Shown here: one piece after another, positions 37,858 to 46,830 of the stretch
Numbering within the stretch: position 1 is the first letter of the stretch
How the letters are laid out: each line of letters starts with the position of its first letter
Source: Emticicia aquatica
Lineage (GTDB): Bacteria; Bacteroidota; Bacteroidia; Cytophagales; Spirosomataceae
Direction of reading: 5' to 3'
DNA: 64,000 nt
Assembly: GCF_923079645.1 (NCBI RefSeq)
Contig: NZ_CAKLPY010000002.1
Span: forward strand, 1,178,001-1,242,000
Position numbers and translations under genes: made by a program
The notes under the pieces: generated by a model
Database searches by the model: none
What the model saw: the letters and a program-made list of their open reading frames with translations, nothing else
What the model was told of the DNA's origin: nothing

Positions 37858-39615
37858 ATGAAGAAGGTAACATTCCTTTTTGTAGCGTTATTAACCTTAT
37901 CGCTTACAACTCAGGCACAAGATTCTTGTAAGGTTTGCAAACCTTATAAGTGGGAAGTTGGTATTCCCCTTGGTATCAATCAGTATTTCGGAGATATGCA
38001 CTGCAGTAAACCGTATGCCTCTGCAAATAGCATAATGATTGGTGCTTTTGTTCGCAGACACATTAATGACTATTTCGCTCTACGAGGACAATTACTATTC
38101 GGTAAGTTAGCAGGAAATGACCTAGACCAACCTGATGGAAGATGGGATTATCGCCGTTTGAAATTTACAACACCTTTAACTGAATTATCTTTATTAGGCG
38201 AATTCTACCCTTTGAAAGAAAGAAGATATACTTGTGATGGCACCTTCCGTAAAACGCTTTCTCCTTACCTCTTTGGAGGTTTGGGTCTTGCAATTACAAA
38301 CCCTACGGTTGTAGCTCAAAATGCTTCTTTGCAAGATGATGACCCTCGTAAATATGTTGTCGCAAGATTATTTGACCAAGACCAAGCAAATTTGAAAAAA
38401 GCTGCTTTAGTACTTCCTTTTGGTGTTGGTTTGAAATATAACGCTGCTGAGAGATGGACAATAGGAGCAGAAGTTGGCTACCGTTACGCTTTTTCAGATT
38501 ATTTAGACGGAACAAAATTATCAACAACTGCATTAGGAACTGGTACAGCATTAGAACCTAATGGTAAATCATATAATGATGGCTATTTGGTAGCAAATTT
38601 ACTTGGTTCATATCGCTTTGGTGATAAAGACAGCGATAAAGATGGTGTTGTTGACAGATGTGATGCATGTCCAAGTGAAAAAGGTTTACGTAAATTCCAA
38701 GGTTGCCCTGATACTGATGGTGATGGTATTCCTGATAAAGACGATGCTTGCCCTACGCAAGCTGGCCCAATGGCATTAAAAGGCTGCCCTGACACTGACG
38801 GTGACGGCATCGCAGACAAAGATGATGATTGCCCTACACAAGTTGGCACAGTTGCTTTAAAAGGCTGCCCTGACCGTGACAAAGACGGTGTTGCTGACAA
38901 AGATGACGCTTGCCCAGATGTTGCTGGTGTAAAAGCATTGAAAGGCTGCCCTGATACTGACGGTGATGGTATTGCTGATAAAGATGATGCTTGCCCGAAT
39001 GAAGCTGGCCCAGCGTCTTTAAATGGTTGCCCTGATACTGATGGTGATGGTATTGCAGACAAAGACGATGCTTGTCCAACAATCAAAGGTGTTGCTTCTG
39101 CAAAAGGTTGCCCAGACCGTGATGGTGATGGTGTAGCAGATGCACAAGACAAATGCCCTGATTTGGCTGGATTAGTATCAAATGATGGTTGTCCAGAAGG
39201 ATACGTTAATGGTAAACTTGTACCGAAAGGTTATAGAACTGCAAGTGGTTGTGAAATTTCTCAAGCCGAATTAGATGACTTAAGTTTAGCTGCTCAAGGC
39301 GTTGAGTTTTATAGTGGAACGAATAAATTGAAGCCAGCTTCTTATAAGAAACTTGACCAAGTTTGTGCATTATTGCAAAGATGCCCAGATAGTATTTTGC
39401 ATATATCAGCATTCAATGATGGTGCAAGTACTTCTACAAATCTTCGTTCGGCTAAACTCCGTGCTTGTGCGATTTACGCTTATTTCTTGAAGAAAAAATG
39501 TATTAGCAAGGCTCGTATGACTTATGACGGTCAAGGAGATGAAGACCCAACAACTGATTACACAACACCCGATGGTAAAAAATCAAATACTCGTGTTCAG
39601 TTCCAATTGAAATAA
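37858..39615 (+). CDS. OmpA-family outer-membrane protein with seven TSP3 repeats
   Basis: The product has 585 residues: signal peptide (ending TTQAQ), then an N-terminal beta-barrel domain (~25-255) beginning KWEVGIPLGINQYFGD. Seven tandem 27-residue thrombospondin type 3 repeats fill residues 258-446. A C-terminal OmpA-like domain (~475-585) follows, containing GVEFYSGTNKLKPASYKKLD and LRSAKLRACAIYAYF. TSP3 repeats bind calcium through DxDxDG loops; the OmpA domain would hold peptidoglycan. It probably links the outer membrane to the cell wall. It has its own terminator. Confidence 0.93.
   Translation: MKKVTFLFVALLTLSLTTQAQDSCKVCKPYKWEVGIPLGINQYFGDMHCSKPYASANSIMIGAFVRRHINDYFALRGQLLFGKLAGNDLDQPDGRWDYRRLKFTTPLTELSLLGEFYPLKERRYTCDGTFRKTLSPYLFGGLGLAITNPTVVAQNASLQDDDPRKYVVARLFDQDQANLKKAALVLPFGVGLKYNAAERWTIGAEVGYRYAFSDYLDGTKLSTTALGTGTALEPNGKSYNDGYLVANLLGSYRFGDKDSDKDGVVDRCDACPSEKGLRKFQGCPDTDGDGIPDKDDACPTQAGPMALKGCPDTDGDGIADKDDDCPTQVGTVALKGCPDRDKDGVADKDDACPDVAGVKALKGCPDTDGDGIADKDDACPNEAGPASLNGCPDTDGDGIADKDDACPTIKGVASAKGCPDRDGDGVADAQDKCPDLAGLVSNDGCPEGYVNGKLVPKGYRTASGCEISQAELDDLSLAAQGVEFYSGTNKLKPASYKKLDQVCALLQRCPDSILHISAFNDGASTSTNLRSAKLRACAIYAYFLKKKCISKARMTYDGQGDEDPTTDYTTPDGKKSNTRVQFQLK
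38629..39195 (+). repeat. Seven tandem 81-bp repeats coding for TSP3 calcium-binding units
   Basis: Exactly 567 bp make up seven units, each coding D(T/R/S)D(G/K)DG(I/V).D..D.CP...G....(N/K/Q).GCP. The central units are the most alike. Confidence 0.92.
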
Positions 39616-39633
39616 TATAAGTTACGATTCTAT

Positions 39634-39670
39634 AAAAAGAGCAGAAACCAATGGTTTCTGCTCTTTTTTT
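39634..39670 (+). terminator. Terminator after the OmpA/TSP3 gene
   Basis: AAAAAGAGCAGAAACC pairs perfectly with GGTTTCTGCTCTTTTT around a 3-base loop, with a T tract. Confidence 0.92.
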
Positions 39671-39735
39671 GTTAATTAATCATTATTCCTATACTTTTGA
39701 AAAGAATTTATTAAAACTATTCTTATCTTATTCTT

Positions 39736-40110
39736 ATGAAAACGTCTTTATCTCTTGTTTTTTTCCTCATCCTTTTGGTTTCTATTAGTACAACAGCACA
39801 AACAAATCTTTCTGTACCCGACTTTATCGCTAAAATCAAAACAACAAAAGAAGCACAATTACTAGATGTAAGAACACCTCAAGAATGGCAAGCGGGCAAA
39901 ATTGCTTCTTCAAATTGTATTAATTTTAATGAGGCTAATTTTAAACAACAAATCGAAAAATTAGATAAAAACAAACCTGTTTTCGTTTATTGTGCTGCTG
40001 GCGGCCGTAGCGGCAAAGCAGCCCCTATTTTAAAAGAAGCTGGTTTTAAATTTGTCTATAATCTTTCAGGTGGTGGTTATAAAGACCTCGCTAATGCAGG
40101 ACTACAATAG
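39736..40110 (+). CDS. Exported single-domain rhodanese
   Basis: The 124-residue product has a signal peptide ending at STTAQ. One rhodanese domain follows, with DVRTPQEWQAGKI and active-site C86 in VYCAAGGRSGKAA. The family moves sulfane sulfur or acts as a periplasmic sulfur carrier; the partner is unknown. It converges on the trehalase gene with only 7 bp between the stop codons and no visible terminator. Confidence 0.92.
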   Translation: MKTSLSLVFFLILLVSISTTAQTNLSVPDFIAKIKTTKEAQLLDVRTPQEWQAGKIASSNCINFNEANFKQQIEKLDKNKPVFVYCAAGGRSGKAAPILKEAGFKFVYNLSGGGYKDLANAGLQ

Positions 40111-40117
40111 TTGTTTT

Positions 40118-41728
40118 TTATTTTTCTGAAAGTAGTTTTAGCAAAATACCATTTGTCCAACCAAAACCATCTTGCACGGGGTATTCTCCTCCACCAGCTT
40201 TTAATGAAAGGTCATAAACGTTATATTTTTCAACCAATTTACCCGTATTTTTATAAACTCTCAGATTATTAGCTACCCAGTTTTGTTTTATTTTATTAGC
40301 TAAATCATTGAAACCATAGTTTCTCAAACCTACAATAGCCAAATACTGCAATGGAGCCCAACCATTTGGGCCATCCCATTGCTCGCCTGTATTATTGAGC
40401 GTTGTTGTTAAACCTCCTGCTTGCAAAAATTGCTTTTCTAACACTTTTGCTACTTGTTGAGCTTGAGTTGGTGTGGCCATTTTGAAATATAATGGATAAA
40501 CAGCCGCTAAAGAATAAACTTCAGTTTGTTTTTCTGCTACAAAATCATAGTCAAAATAAAATCCAGCATTTTCATTCCAAAAGTATTTATCAAAAATGGC
40601 TTTCCGTTTATTGGCTAATAATTGTAAACTTTTGGCGTATTCTGGTTCATTTTTGAGTTGATAAATTTTGGCAAGTGTCAATTCCAAATCGTAGAGTAAA
40701 GCATTTAAATCGACTGGTAAAATATCAGTTGTATGAATTGTTGCTAAATTTTGCCCATCTCGCAACCAACGACTCGAAAAATCCCAGCCTGATTCTGCTC
40801 CCGAACGCAAATCTCGGTACACTTCTGCTTTATTTCTTTTTGTTTTATTTGCAGTAGCAACATCTTCTTTATATGCTTCAGGGCGAGGCGAATCTTTATC
40901 ATCAAAATAACGATTCAGTATATCATCTTTTCCCAAAAATACCGTTTTTCGATACGCATTATCACCTTTTTTTCGGGCTTCATTTTGCTTTTGAGCATCT
41001 TCTCCTCCATTTTCAACAGCCATCCAATATTGATATTCCCTTTGGATTTGTGGCAAATATTGAATCAATTTTTGTTCATGTCCTTTCATTTCTGACAATA
41101 GTTTTACCATCGAAGCAAAAAAAGGTGGTTGCGAACGACTAAAATAATAACTACGATTTCCGTTAGGAATGTGTCCAAAATCTTGAATCAATTGAGCTAA
41201 ATTTAGTACCGTATTCGACATCAACGAGTCTTTTCCTGAAACTTGCAAACCCAACATTGTGAAATAACTATCCCAATAATAAACTTCGCCAAATCGTCCA
41301 CCTGGAACAACATAAGGTTTGAGCAACGGCACGAGTGTTCCGCCAATATCTTTAGGTTTTCGAGTCAAAACAGCCCATAATTCATTGATATGCTGCTCGG
41401 GCGAATTGTCAGGATTACTTACATAACCACTAACTAATGTTGGCGGCAAAGTAAAATTTTCCAATACAAATTTCCTTAAATCAAAGTTCTTTTTATTCTT
41501 TTGTTCTTCGTATTTCTTCAAAATTTCTTCTGATTTAATTTTTGGTACACAATCAGGAAAAGTCTTTGAATCGACAAAAACAGCTTTCAATTGAACTTCT
41601 CTAAAAAGTTCACCGTATTCTTCATCGGGAGATTTGTATGTTTTTTTTGTGACAGTTTCACCACAGCCCCACAATGTGGAAGTAATGATGAAATAAAAAA
41701 AAGCTTTTCTGAAAGAATTTGTGACCAT
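40118..41728 (-). CDS. treA: Trehalase (GH37) lipoprotein
   Basis: The 536-residue product has a lipoprotein signal (STLWGC, lipid-carrying C22). Both trehalase signatures are present: PGGRFGEVYYWDSYF at 142-156 and QWDGPNGWAPL at 450-460. The catalytic (alpha/alpha)6 barrel fills the rest. It splits trehalose into two glucose molecules outside the inner membrane. An insert of about 60 Lys/Asp-rich residues (~240-305) lies near the middle. It is divergent from the next gene, with a 223-bp gap that shows no obvious promoter match. Confidence 0.95.
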   Translation of the reverse strand: MVTNSFRKAFFYFIITSTLWGCGETVTKKTYKSPDEEYGELFREVQLKAVFVDSKTFPDCVPKIKSEEILKKYEEQKNKKNFDLRKFVLENFTLPPTLVSGYVSNPDNSPEQHINELWAVLTRKPKDIGGTLVPLLKPYVVPGGRFGEVYYWDSYFTMLGLQVSGKDSLMSNTVLNLAQLIQDFGHIPNGNRSYYFSRSQPPFFASMVKLLSEMKGHEQKLIQYLPQIQREYQYWMAVENGGEDAQKQNEARKKGDNAYRKTVFLGKDDILNRYFDDKDSPRPEAYKEDVATANKTKRNKAEVYRDLRSGAESGWDFSSRWLRDGQNLATIHTTDILPVDLNALLYDLELTLAKIYQLKNEPEYAKSLQLLANKRKAIFDKYFWNENAGFYFDYDFVAEKQTEVYSLAAVYPLYFKMATPTQAQQVAKVLEKQFLQAGGLTTTLNNTGEQWDGPNGWAPLQYLAIVGLRNYGFNDLANKIKQNWVANNLRVYKNTGKLVEKYNVYDLSLKAGGGEYPVQDGFGWTNGILLKLLSEK

Positions 41729-41951
41729 TATAATCGTTAAAATTTATGTACGAAGCCGTAAAATTAGTCTAAATAATATGTTTTTTAATGTATTCTTTGC
41801 CGTTGAATAACAATCCATTGCAAAGTTTGTTTGAAAAGTAGTAAATTCGTCTTACCAAAACAAATCAAGCCTACTTTTATGATTTGATTGTCAATTTTAT
41901 GGTATATCATCTTGAAATCAGCGAAAAATTCGCATCGAATAAACAAAAGAC

Positions 41952-42881
41952 ATGAAATTTGTTAAACTAGTTTTAAGTTTTTTTCCTCTTTTAGCTTCCG
42001 CACAAGCTAATTTACAAACAGTTACCAATTGCCCAGAATTGCAATATACGTTTTATAGACAAGGGCAAGTTGAACAACAATTCACCAAAACCTATGATGA
42101 ACAAGGTCGTATTTTGACGCAAAACAATGCTTTTTCAAGTCGAAATACTGGAAATTACACAGAAGAATATACCTACGACTATGATGCATCTGGAAACAAC
42201 AATACTGTTACTTACAAAAGAAATGGAGAAGTTAATAAAGTAACCAAAAGAGTTTTTGATGCCACAGGAAAGCTTTCAAAAGAATCAATTAGTTCAAAAA
42301 CAAACTTAATTTCAGTAAATACGCCAACCAATAATGGTTCCGAAAATATTCAAATCTTTTATGACCAAGATGGCCAAACCGAAACGATTAGAGAAATGAC
42401 TAGTTTTAATACTCGTGGTCAACTCTTAAAAAAGGAAGTAAAAAACCCATCTGGCAATATTTTGTTTTCGGATACAAAAACGTATAATTTTCAAGGAAAA
42501 GTTTCGCAAGAAGTTCACTTTGATGCAACCGATAATGTTACCACACAAACAGATTTTATTTACGATGGAAAAGGAAATTTGTTGAGCGATAAAACACTCC
42601 GCAATAATGTTGTATTTGCTGAAACAAAAAATGAGTACGATGTCAACGGGAAATTGTTAAAAAAGACACGATTGAATAGTAAAGGCTCGGTTGATTACTA
42701 TTTTACTTACGAATATGATACTTTGGGAAATTTAATAAAAGAAAATTATTTCTATAATAATGTCGTAATTAGTATTCGTACATTTGAGTATGATTCTAAA
42801 GGCAACAAAACCAAAGAATCATATTTTGATAAAGCGGGAAATGTTAGTATGTATAAAGTTTGGGCGTTTGGTTGCAAGTAA
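41952..42881 (+). CDS. Exported YD-repeat-like protein of unknown function
   Basis: The 309-residue product has a signal peptide (LVLSFFPLLASAQ). About ten repeats of roughly 20-24 residues follow, with the pattern Y(D/E)YD..GN........G...., for example YEYDTLGNLIKENYFYNN and FEYDSKGNKTKESYFDKAGN. These resemble YD/RHS repeats or the MORN-like repeats of exported Bacteroidota proteins. There is no toxin or RHS core domain. It ends 43 bp before nadA and may be read with it. Confidence 0.75.
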   Translation: MKFVKLVLSFFPLLASAQANLQTVTNCPELQYTFYRQGQVEQQFTKTYDEQGRILTQNNAFSSRNTGNYTEEYTYDYDASGNNNTVTYKRNGEVNKVTKRVFDATGKLSKESISSKTNLISVNTPTNNGSENIQIFYDQDGQTETIREMTSFNTRGQLLKKEVKNPSGNILFSDTKTYNFQGKVSQEVHFDATDNVTTQTDFIYDGKGNLLSDKTLRNNVVFAETKNEYDVNGKLLKKTRLNSKGSVDYYFTYEYDTLGNLIKENYFYNNVVISIRTFEYDSKGNKTKESYFDKAGNVSMYKVWAFGCK

Positions 42882-42924
42882 ATATCAGTAATTATAATAA
42901 AGATTTATAATCTTAGTCTAAAAA

Positions 42925-43884
42925 ATGGTCGCAGAAAAAATTGATTATGTTGCCGAAATCGCTCGGTTGAAAAAAGAAAAAAATGCAGTTATCTTGGTTC
43001 ATTATTATCAAATCGCTGAGATTCAAGATATTGCTGACTATATTGGTGATAGTTTGGGACTTTCTCAACAAGCTGCCAAAACTGATGCTGACATGATTGT
43101 TTTTGCGGGTGTTCGTTTCATGGCCGAAACTGCAAAAATTCTTTCTCCTAATAAAAAAGTTGTTTTACCAGATTTCAATGCTGGTTGTTCGCTCGAAGAA
43201 TCTGCTCCTTACGAAGAATTCAAAGCCTTCAAAGCCCAACATCCTGACCATATTGTTATTTCTTATGTTAATTGTTCGGCTGAATTGAAAACATTAACAG
43301 ACGTAGTTTGTACAAGTAGTAATGCTGTAAAAATCGTTGAAAGTTTTCCAAAAGACCAAAAAATTATTTTTGCTCCCGACAAAAACTTAGGCGGTTACAT
43401 CAATCGTGTTACTGGTCGTAATATGTTGCTTTGGGATGGAGCGTGCATGGTTCACGAAACTTTTTCTGGAAAAATGATTACTGATTTGAAAGCCAAACAT
43501 CCAACGGCTGAAGTGGTTGCTCATCCAGAAAGTGAAGAATCTGTTTTGAAATTAGCCGATTACATTGGTTCTACAACTGGCTTATTGAAATACGTTATTA
43601 ATAGTCCACAAAAAGAATTTATTGTAGCCACAGAGTCAGGAATTTTACATCAAATGAGAAAATCTGCTCCTGATAAAAAGTTTTATGTTGCACCAACATC
43701 TAAAAATGGTCATGCTTGCAAGGCGTGTTCAGACTGTCCGCACATGAAACTCAATACAATGGAGAAATTATATTTGTGTTTGAGAGATGAAACACCCGAA
43801 ATAAATCTACCAGCACAAATGTTGGTAGATGCACGCAAACCAATTGAGCGAATGTTAGAACTTTCGGCAAAATTTGGTTTGTAA
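42925..43884 (+). CDS. nadA: Quinolinate synthase A
   Basis: The 319-residue product begins with the family's ...[28 protein letters not shown] motif. Cysteines at 88, 174 and 271 fit the three ligands of the [4Fe-4S] cluster, the last in [18 protein letters not shown]. It joins iminoaspartate and dihydroxyacetone phosphate to give quinolinate for NAD. nadB and nadC are not in the window. It ends in a strong terminator. Confidence 0.95.
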   Translation: MVAEKIDYVAEIARLKKEKNAVILVHYYQIAEIQDIADYIGDSLGLSQQAAKTDADMIVFAGVRFMAETAKILSPNKKVVLPDFNAGCSLEESAPYEEFKAFKAQHPDHIVISYVNCSAELKTLTDVVCTSSNAVKIVESFPKDQKIIFAPDKNLGGYINRVTGRNMLLWDGACMVHETFSGKMITDLKAKHPTAEVVAHPESEESVLKLADYIGSTTGLLKYVINSPQKEFIVATESGILHQMRKSAPDKKFYVAPTSKNGHACKACSDCPHMKLNTMEKLYLCLRDETPEINLPAQMLVDARKPIERMLELSAKFGL

Positions 43885-43897
43885 AAATGTTTTGAAC

Positions 43898-43939
43898 AAA
43901 AAAGTCCCAGTTGAGCATTTCTCAACTGGGATTTTTTTT
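43898..43939. terminator. Bidirectional terminator after nadA
   Basis: TCCCAGTTGAG pairs with CTCAACTGGGA (loop about 5 bases) and is flanked by an A run and an eight-T run. It serves nadA and perhaps the convergent lipoprotein gene. Confidence 0.88.
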
Positions 43940-43951
43940 GTCATCTGTTTT

Positions 43952-44542
43952 CTAATTTATTTTCTTTGCTTTCAATTTTTTCACATTGATTGACTTAACA
44001 ACTTCAGCTTTTCTAAGTATAATACTCCAAATGGCAAAACCAGAATCATCGCCAAAACATAATTTTCCAACACCTTTATCATAAGGAATCGGCGAAGTAT
44101 AAACAAACAAGGAATCACCTATTTTCTGGATATTATCTCCCATTTCAAGTTTTTTAGAGGCATTTTCGGCATACGCTTCTAAAACTTCTTTTTCTTTGGC
44201 ATATAAACTTTTATTGCTGCCAATATCTGGTTGTCCTAAAAGCCTAATTTTCAATCCATAAGTCTCTGATAATGAGTCAATTAAAGTCATATTTTTTAAT
44301 TGACAAAGTTCTTCGCCACGAGCTGATGAAACATTAGCCATTTGTTTGGCAAAATCAATAGTCAAAGCTTTCGAAATTTCACCACCCATTGCTTCCACTT
44401 GATAAGCAATTTGAGTTGGTGTTACTCGTTTGACTTTGTAATCATCCATGTGGTCTTTTATATCGCTCGAATTTTCTAATCGTTCAAAATTACAAGCTAT
44501 ATTTACTAAAAGTATTAAAAGTATTAATGCGTTCTTTTTCAT
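43952..44542 (-). CDS. Small lipoprotein, possibly DUF3365-like
   Basis: The 196-residue product has a lipoprotein signal (LILLVNIAC, lipid-carrying Cys at 17). The mature part has IAYQVEAMGGEISKALT, a cysteine in the ELCQLKNMTLIDSLSETYG region and SLFVYTSPIPYDKG. This layout faintly resembles DUF3365 sensor-like proteins, which bind heme through Cys/His, but no CxxCH is present. I would call it unknown with low-confidence likeness. A TAGCTTTG promoter element lies just upstream (44571-44578). Confidence 0.75.
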   Translation of the reverse strand: MKKNALILLILLVNIACNFERLENSSDIKDHMDDYKVKRVTPTQIAYQVEAMGGEISKALTIDFAKQMANVSSARGEELCQLKNMTLIDSLSETYGLKIRLLGQPDIGSNKSLYAKEKEVLEAYAENASKKLEMGDNIQKIGDSLFVYTSPIPYDKGVGKLCFGDDSGFAIWSIILRKAEVVKSINVKKLKAKKIN

Positions 44543-44629
44543 TGTGTATTTCTGAAAATAAAATGTTTTACAAAGCTACAAACAGCCAACGCTTTAATAA
44601 TTAAAAAGCATAAAAATTTATCAAGAAAT

Positions 44630-44668
44630 AAAAAAGCTGCAAGGATTTCGACTCCTTGCAGCTTTTTA
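44630..44668 (-). terminator. Terminator after gdhA
   Basis: AAAAAGCTGCAAGGA pairs perfectly (15 bp) with TCCTTGCAGCTTTTT around a 7-base loop. It lies 21 bp past the gdhA stop codon. Confidence 0.9.
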
Positions 44669-44688
44669 AAGTAAAAACTCAACAAATA

Positions 44689-45966
44689 TCATCCGTATCC
44701 ACCTCTGAATTTGTAGGTACTAGCTACTTTGTCGATGGCTACAATATAAGCGGCCAAACGTAAAGAAACGCCATGTTTTTGTGATGTTTCAAATACTTTA
44801 TCGAACGCATCTTTCATCATTCGGTCAGAACGGCGATTGATGCGGTCGAGCGTCCATTTGTAACCAATACGGTTTTGCACCCATTCAAAATACGAAACTG
44901 TTACACCACCTGCATTTGCCAAAATATCTGGTACAACCATGATACCTTTTTCATTGATAATATCATCAGCACTTGCCGAAGTGGGTCCATTTGCCCCTTC
45001 AACAATGAGTTTTGCTTGAATTTTTGAGGCATTTTCGTGCGTAATTACATCTTCTTTAGCGGCAGGCACTAAAACATCAACATTCAAAGCGAGTAATTCT
45101 TCATTTGTTATTAATTCGGCATCCTTAAAACCTTCGAGCGTTCCATTATTGGCATTTCTGTAAGCCATTGCTTTTTCAATATCAATTCCTTTGGCATTGT
45201 AATATGCCCCTGAAATATCGCTTAAACCGCAAATTGTTACCCCTTTTTCCTGCAAAAGTTTTGCTCCCCATGAACCAACATTGCCAAAACCTTGCACAGC
45301 GGCTGTTGCACGATACGGATTTAAACGCAATTTTTCCATACCTGCCAAAGCTGATACCATCACGCCACGCCCTGTTGCTTCTGTTCTTCCTAACGAACCA
45401 CCTAAAACCAATGGTTTACCAGTCACAACAGCATTTACAGTCATACCTTTTGCTTTAGAATATTCGTCCATCAACCAAGCCATTTCACGAGGGCCAGTAC
45501 CCATATCTGGAGCTGGAATATCTTTATCTGGACCAAAAATATCTAGCATCGAAATGGTGTAAGCTCGCATTAAACGTTCCATTTCACCCGCCGACATTTC
45601 TCGTGGATTACAAGCAATTCCACCTTTTGCTCCACCATATGGAATATCAACAACAGCACATTTCCATGTCATCCATGCTGCCAAAGCACGCACTTCATCA
45701 ATATTTACGGCTGGGTCGAAGCGAATTCCACCTTTGCTCGGCCCCAGAATTGTTGAGTGAATGACCCGATAGCCTTCAAAAACCTTAATTGCACCGTTAT
45801 CCATCGTAACGGGTAAGCCCACAGTTACCTGTCGAGCAGGTACTTTCAAAATATAATACATTTCTTCGCTAATGCCCAAAATCTTCACAGCAGCGTCGAA
45901 TCTTTGCATCATTGACTCCAAAGGATTCTCTTTGTCCTTGATTGGAGCTGGTTCTATATATGTCAT
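44689..45966 (-). CDS. gdhA: Glu/Leu/Phe/Val family dehydrogenase, probably glutamate dehydrogenase
   Basis: The 425-residue product has the N-terminal substrate domain with GGIRFDPAV and catalytic-Lys motif PYGGAKGGI. Next come APDMGTG and a Rossmann domain with VQGFGNVGSWGAKLL, and the C-terminal ANAGGVTVSYFEWVQN. Length and motifs fit the NAD-type hexameric glutamate dehydrogenase better than leucine dehydrogenase (about 365 residues). It interconverts glutamate and 2-oxoglutarate plus ammonia. It is divergent from the DksA-like gene. Confidence 0.93.
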   Translation of the reverse strand: MTYIEPAPIKDKENPLESMMQRFDAAVKILGISEEMYYILKVPARQVTVGLPVTMDNGAIKVFEGYRVIHSTILGPSKGGIRFDPAVNIDEVRALAAWMTWKCAVVDIPYGGAKGGIACNPREMSAGEMERLMRAYTISMLDIFGPDKDIPAPDMGTGPREMAWLMDEYSKAKGMTVNAVVTGKPLVLGGSLGRTEATGRGVMVSALAGMEKLRLNPYRATAAVQGFGNVGSWGAKLLQEKGVTICGLSDISGAYYNAKGIDIEKAMAYRNANNGTLEGFKDAELITNEELLALNVDVLVPAAKEDVITHENASKIQAKLIVEGANGPTSASADDIINEKGIMVVPDILANAGGVTVSYFEWVQNRIGYKWTLDRINRRSDRMMKDAFDKVFETSQKHGVSLRLAAYIVAIDKVASTYKFRGGYG

Positions 45967-46195
45967 AAACAGAATAATATTTTGTTTGTGAATGTATTTT
46001 CACGGCACAAACTTAGAAAAAAGAAAGTATTTCTTAAAATCGTTAAATTTGTGGCTATTTTTTTTACAATATATTTGGTTGATATACCCAATTCGGTATT
46101 TGATATTTTCAACAAAACCAAATAATTTATTGATTTTTAAGAATAACCTTTTAATAAATTTTTTTTACCATACAACAAGATTTTGAATATGGTTA

Positions 46196-46225
46196 TTGTT
46201 TAGCCCTATCAAAATACTATATTTG
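46196..46225 (+). promoter_or_regulatory. Bacteroidota-type promoter for the DksA-like gene
   Basis: TTG (46196-46198), a 19-bp spacer and TATATTTG (46218-46225). The transcript would start near 46232, so the gene must begin at the ATG at 46276 and not at the ATG at 46225. The 309-bp divergent gap 45967-46275 also holds a TAAGTTTG element for gdhA on the minus strand (46015-46008). Confidence 0.65.
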
Positions 46226-46275
46226 TGGGATTTTTGAAAAACTCCAAAAATATAACCATTTACTGCTTTTTACTT

Positions 46276-46665
46276 ATGGCCGCAGTTGAAGAGAAGACCC
46301 GATATTCAGAAGATGAACTTCGGGAGTTTGAGGTAATTATTACCCAAAAGCTGGAAGCAACCCGCAACGAGTTGAATTTCATCAGAGAAACTTTAAGTCG
46401 TAAAAACGACAATGGAACTGATTACACTGCCAATAGCACCAAACTTATGGAAGATGGTGCCGATGTTAGTGAAAAAGAACAATTGAGCCAGTCGGCTGGG
46501 CGTTTACAAAAGTTTGCCCAACAATTAGAGGCGGCTTTGATTAGAATTAAGAATGGTACTTACGGGGTTTGTCGTGATACTGGTAAATTAATTCCAAAAG
46601 AACGTTTGAGGGCTGTGCCACATACACAGCAAACAATCGAAGCAAAATTGAAAGCTTCTAACTGA
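46276..46665 (+). CDS. DksA/TraR family regulator with degenerate zinc finger
   Basis: From the ATG at 46276 the product has 129 residues. A coiled-coil region is followed by the DksA tip-like EDGADVSEKEQ and the C-terminal GTYGVCRDTGKLIPKERLRAVPHTQ. The family normally has four zinc-binding cysteines here; only one remains, as in other Bacteroidota members. DksA proteins enter the RNA polymerase secondary channel and adjust transcription with ppGpp. The gene is monocistronic with its own promoter and terminator. Confidence 0.9.
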   Translation: MAAVEEKTRYSEDELREFEVIITQKLEATRNELNFIRETLSRKNDNGTDYTANSTKLMEDGADVSEKEQLSQSAGRLQKFAQQLEAALIRIKNGTYGVCRDTGKLIPKERLRAVPHTQQTIEAKLKASN

Positions 46666-46748
46666 TTTTAAGAAAAAAACGTTTAAGAATCTTCCTTGTT
46701 TAAGTGCATCAAAACATTTTTCACAAGGTTACAGGAATCTTTGTCTAT

Positions 46749-46777
46749 AAAAAAAGCCTCTTCATCAGAGGCTTTTT
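46749..46777 (+). terminator. Terminator after the DksA-like gene
   Basis: AAAAAAGCCTC pairs with GAGGCTTTTTT around a 7-base loop. Confidence 0.88.
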
Positions 46778-46830
46778 TGTTTTATTGGTTTTTCTGTATT
46801 TATTTGTTTCAAATATCTAAACTTCTCGAC

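Noticed and set aside
38583..39152. A 189-residue open frame antisense to the TSP3 repeats
   Set aside because: It exists because the GAT/GAC-GGT repeat codons rarely give stops on the other strand. Its product is itself an 81-bp-periodic repeat (SGQPF...) without any start context.
38629..39195. Regular 81-bp repeats as a possible CRISPR array
   Set aside because: There are no short repeats with unrelated spacers; the whole unit is conserved and in frame with an OmpA protein.
43952..44542. Heme-binding DUF3365 sensor assignment
   Set aside because: Only a loose likeness; no CxxCH motif and the family core could not be aligned by eye, so it is left as a lipoprotein of unknown function.
46696..46830. 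Longer N-terminus for the M14 peptidase
   Set aside because: The extra 45 residues would span the terminator of the DksA-like gene and hide a good signal peptide.
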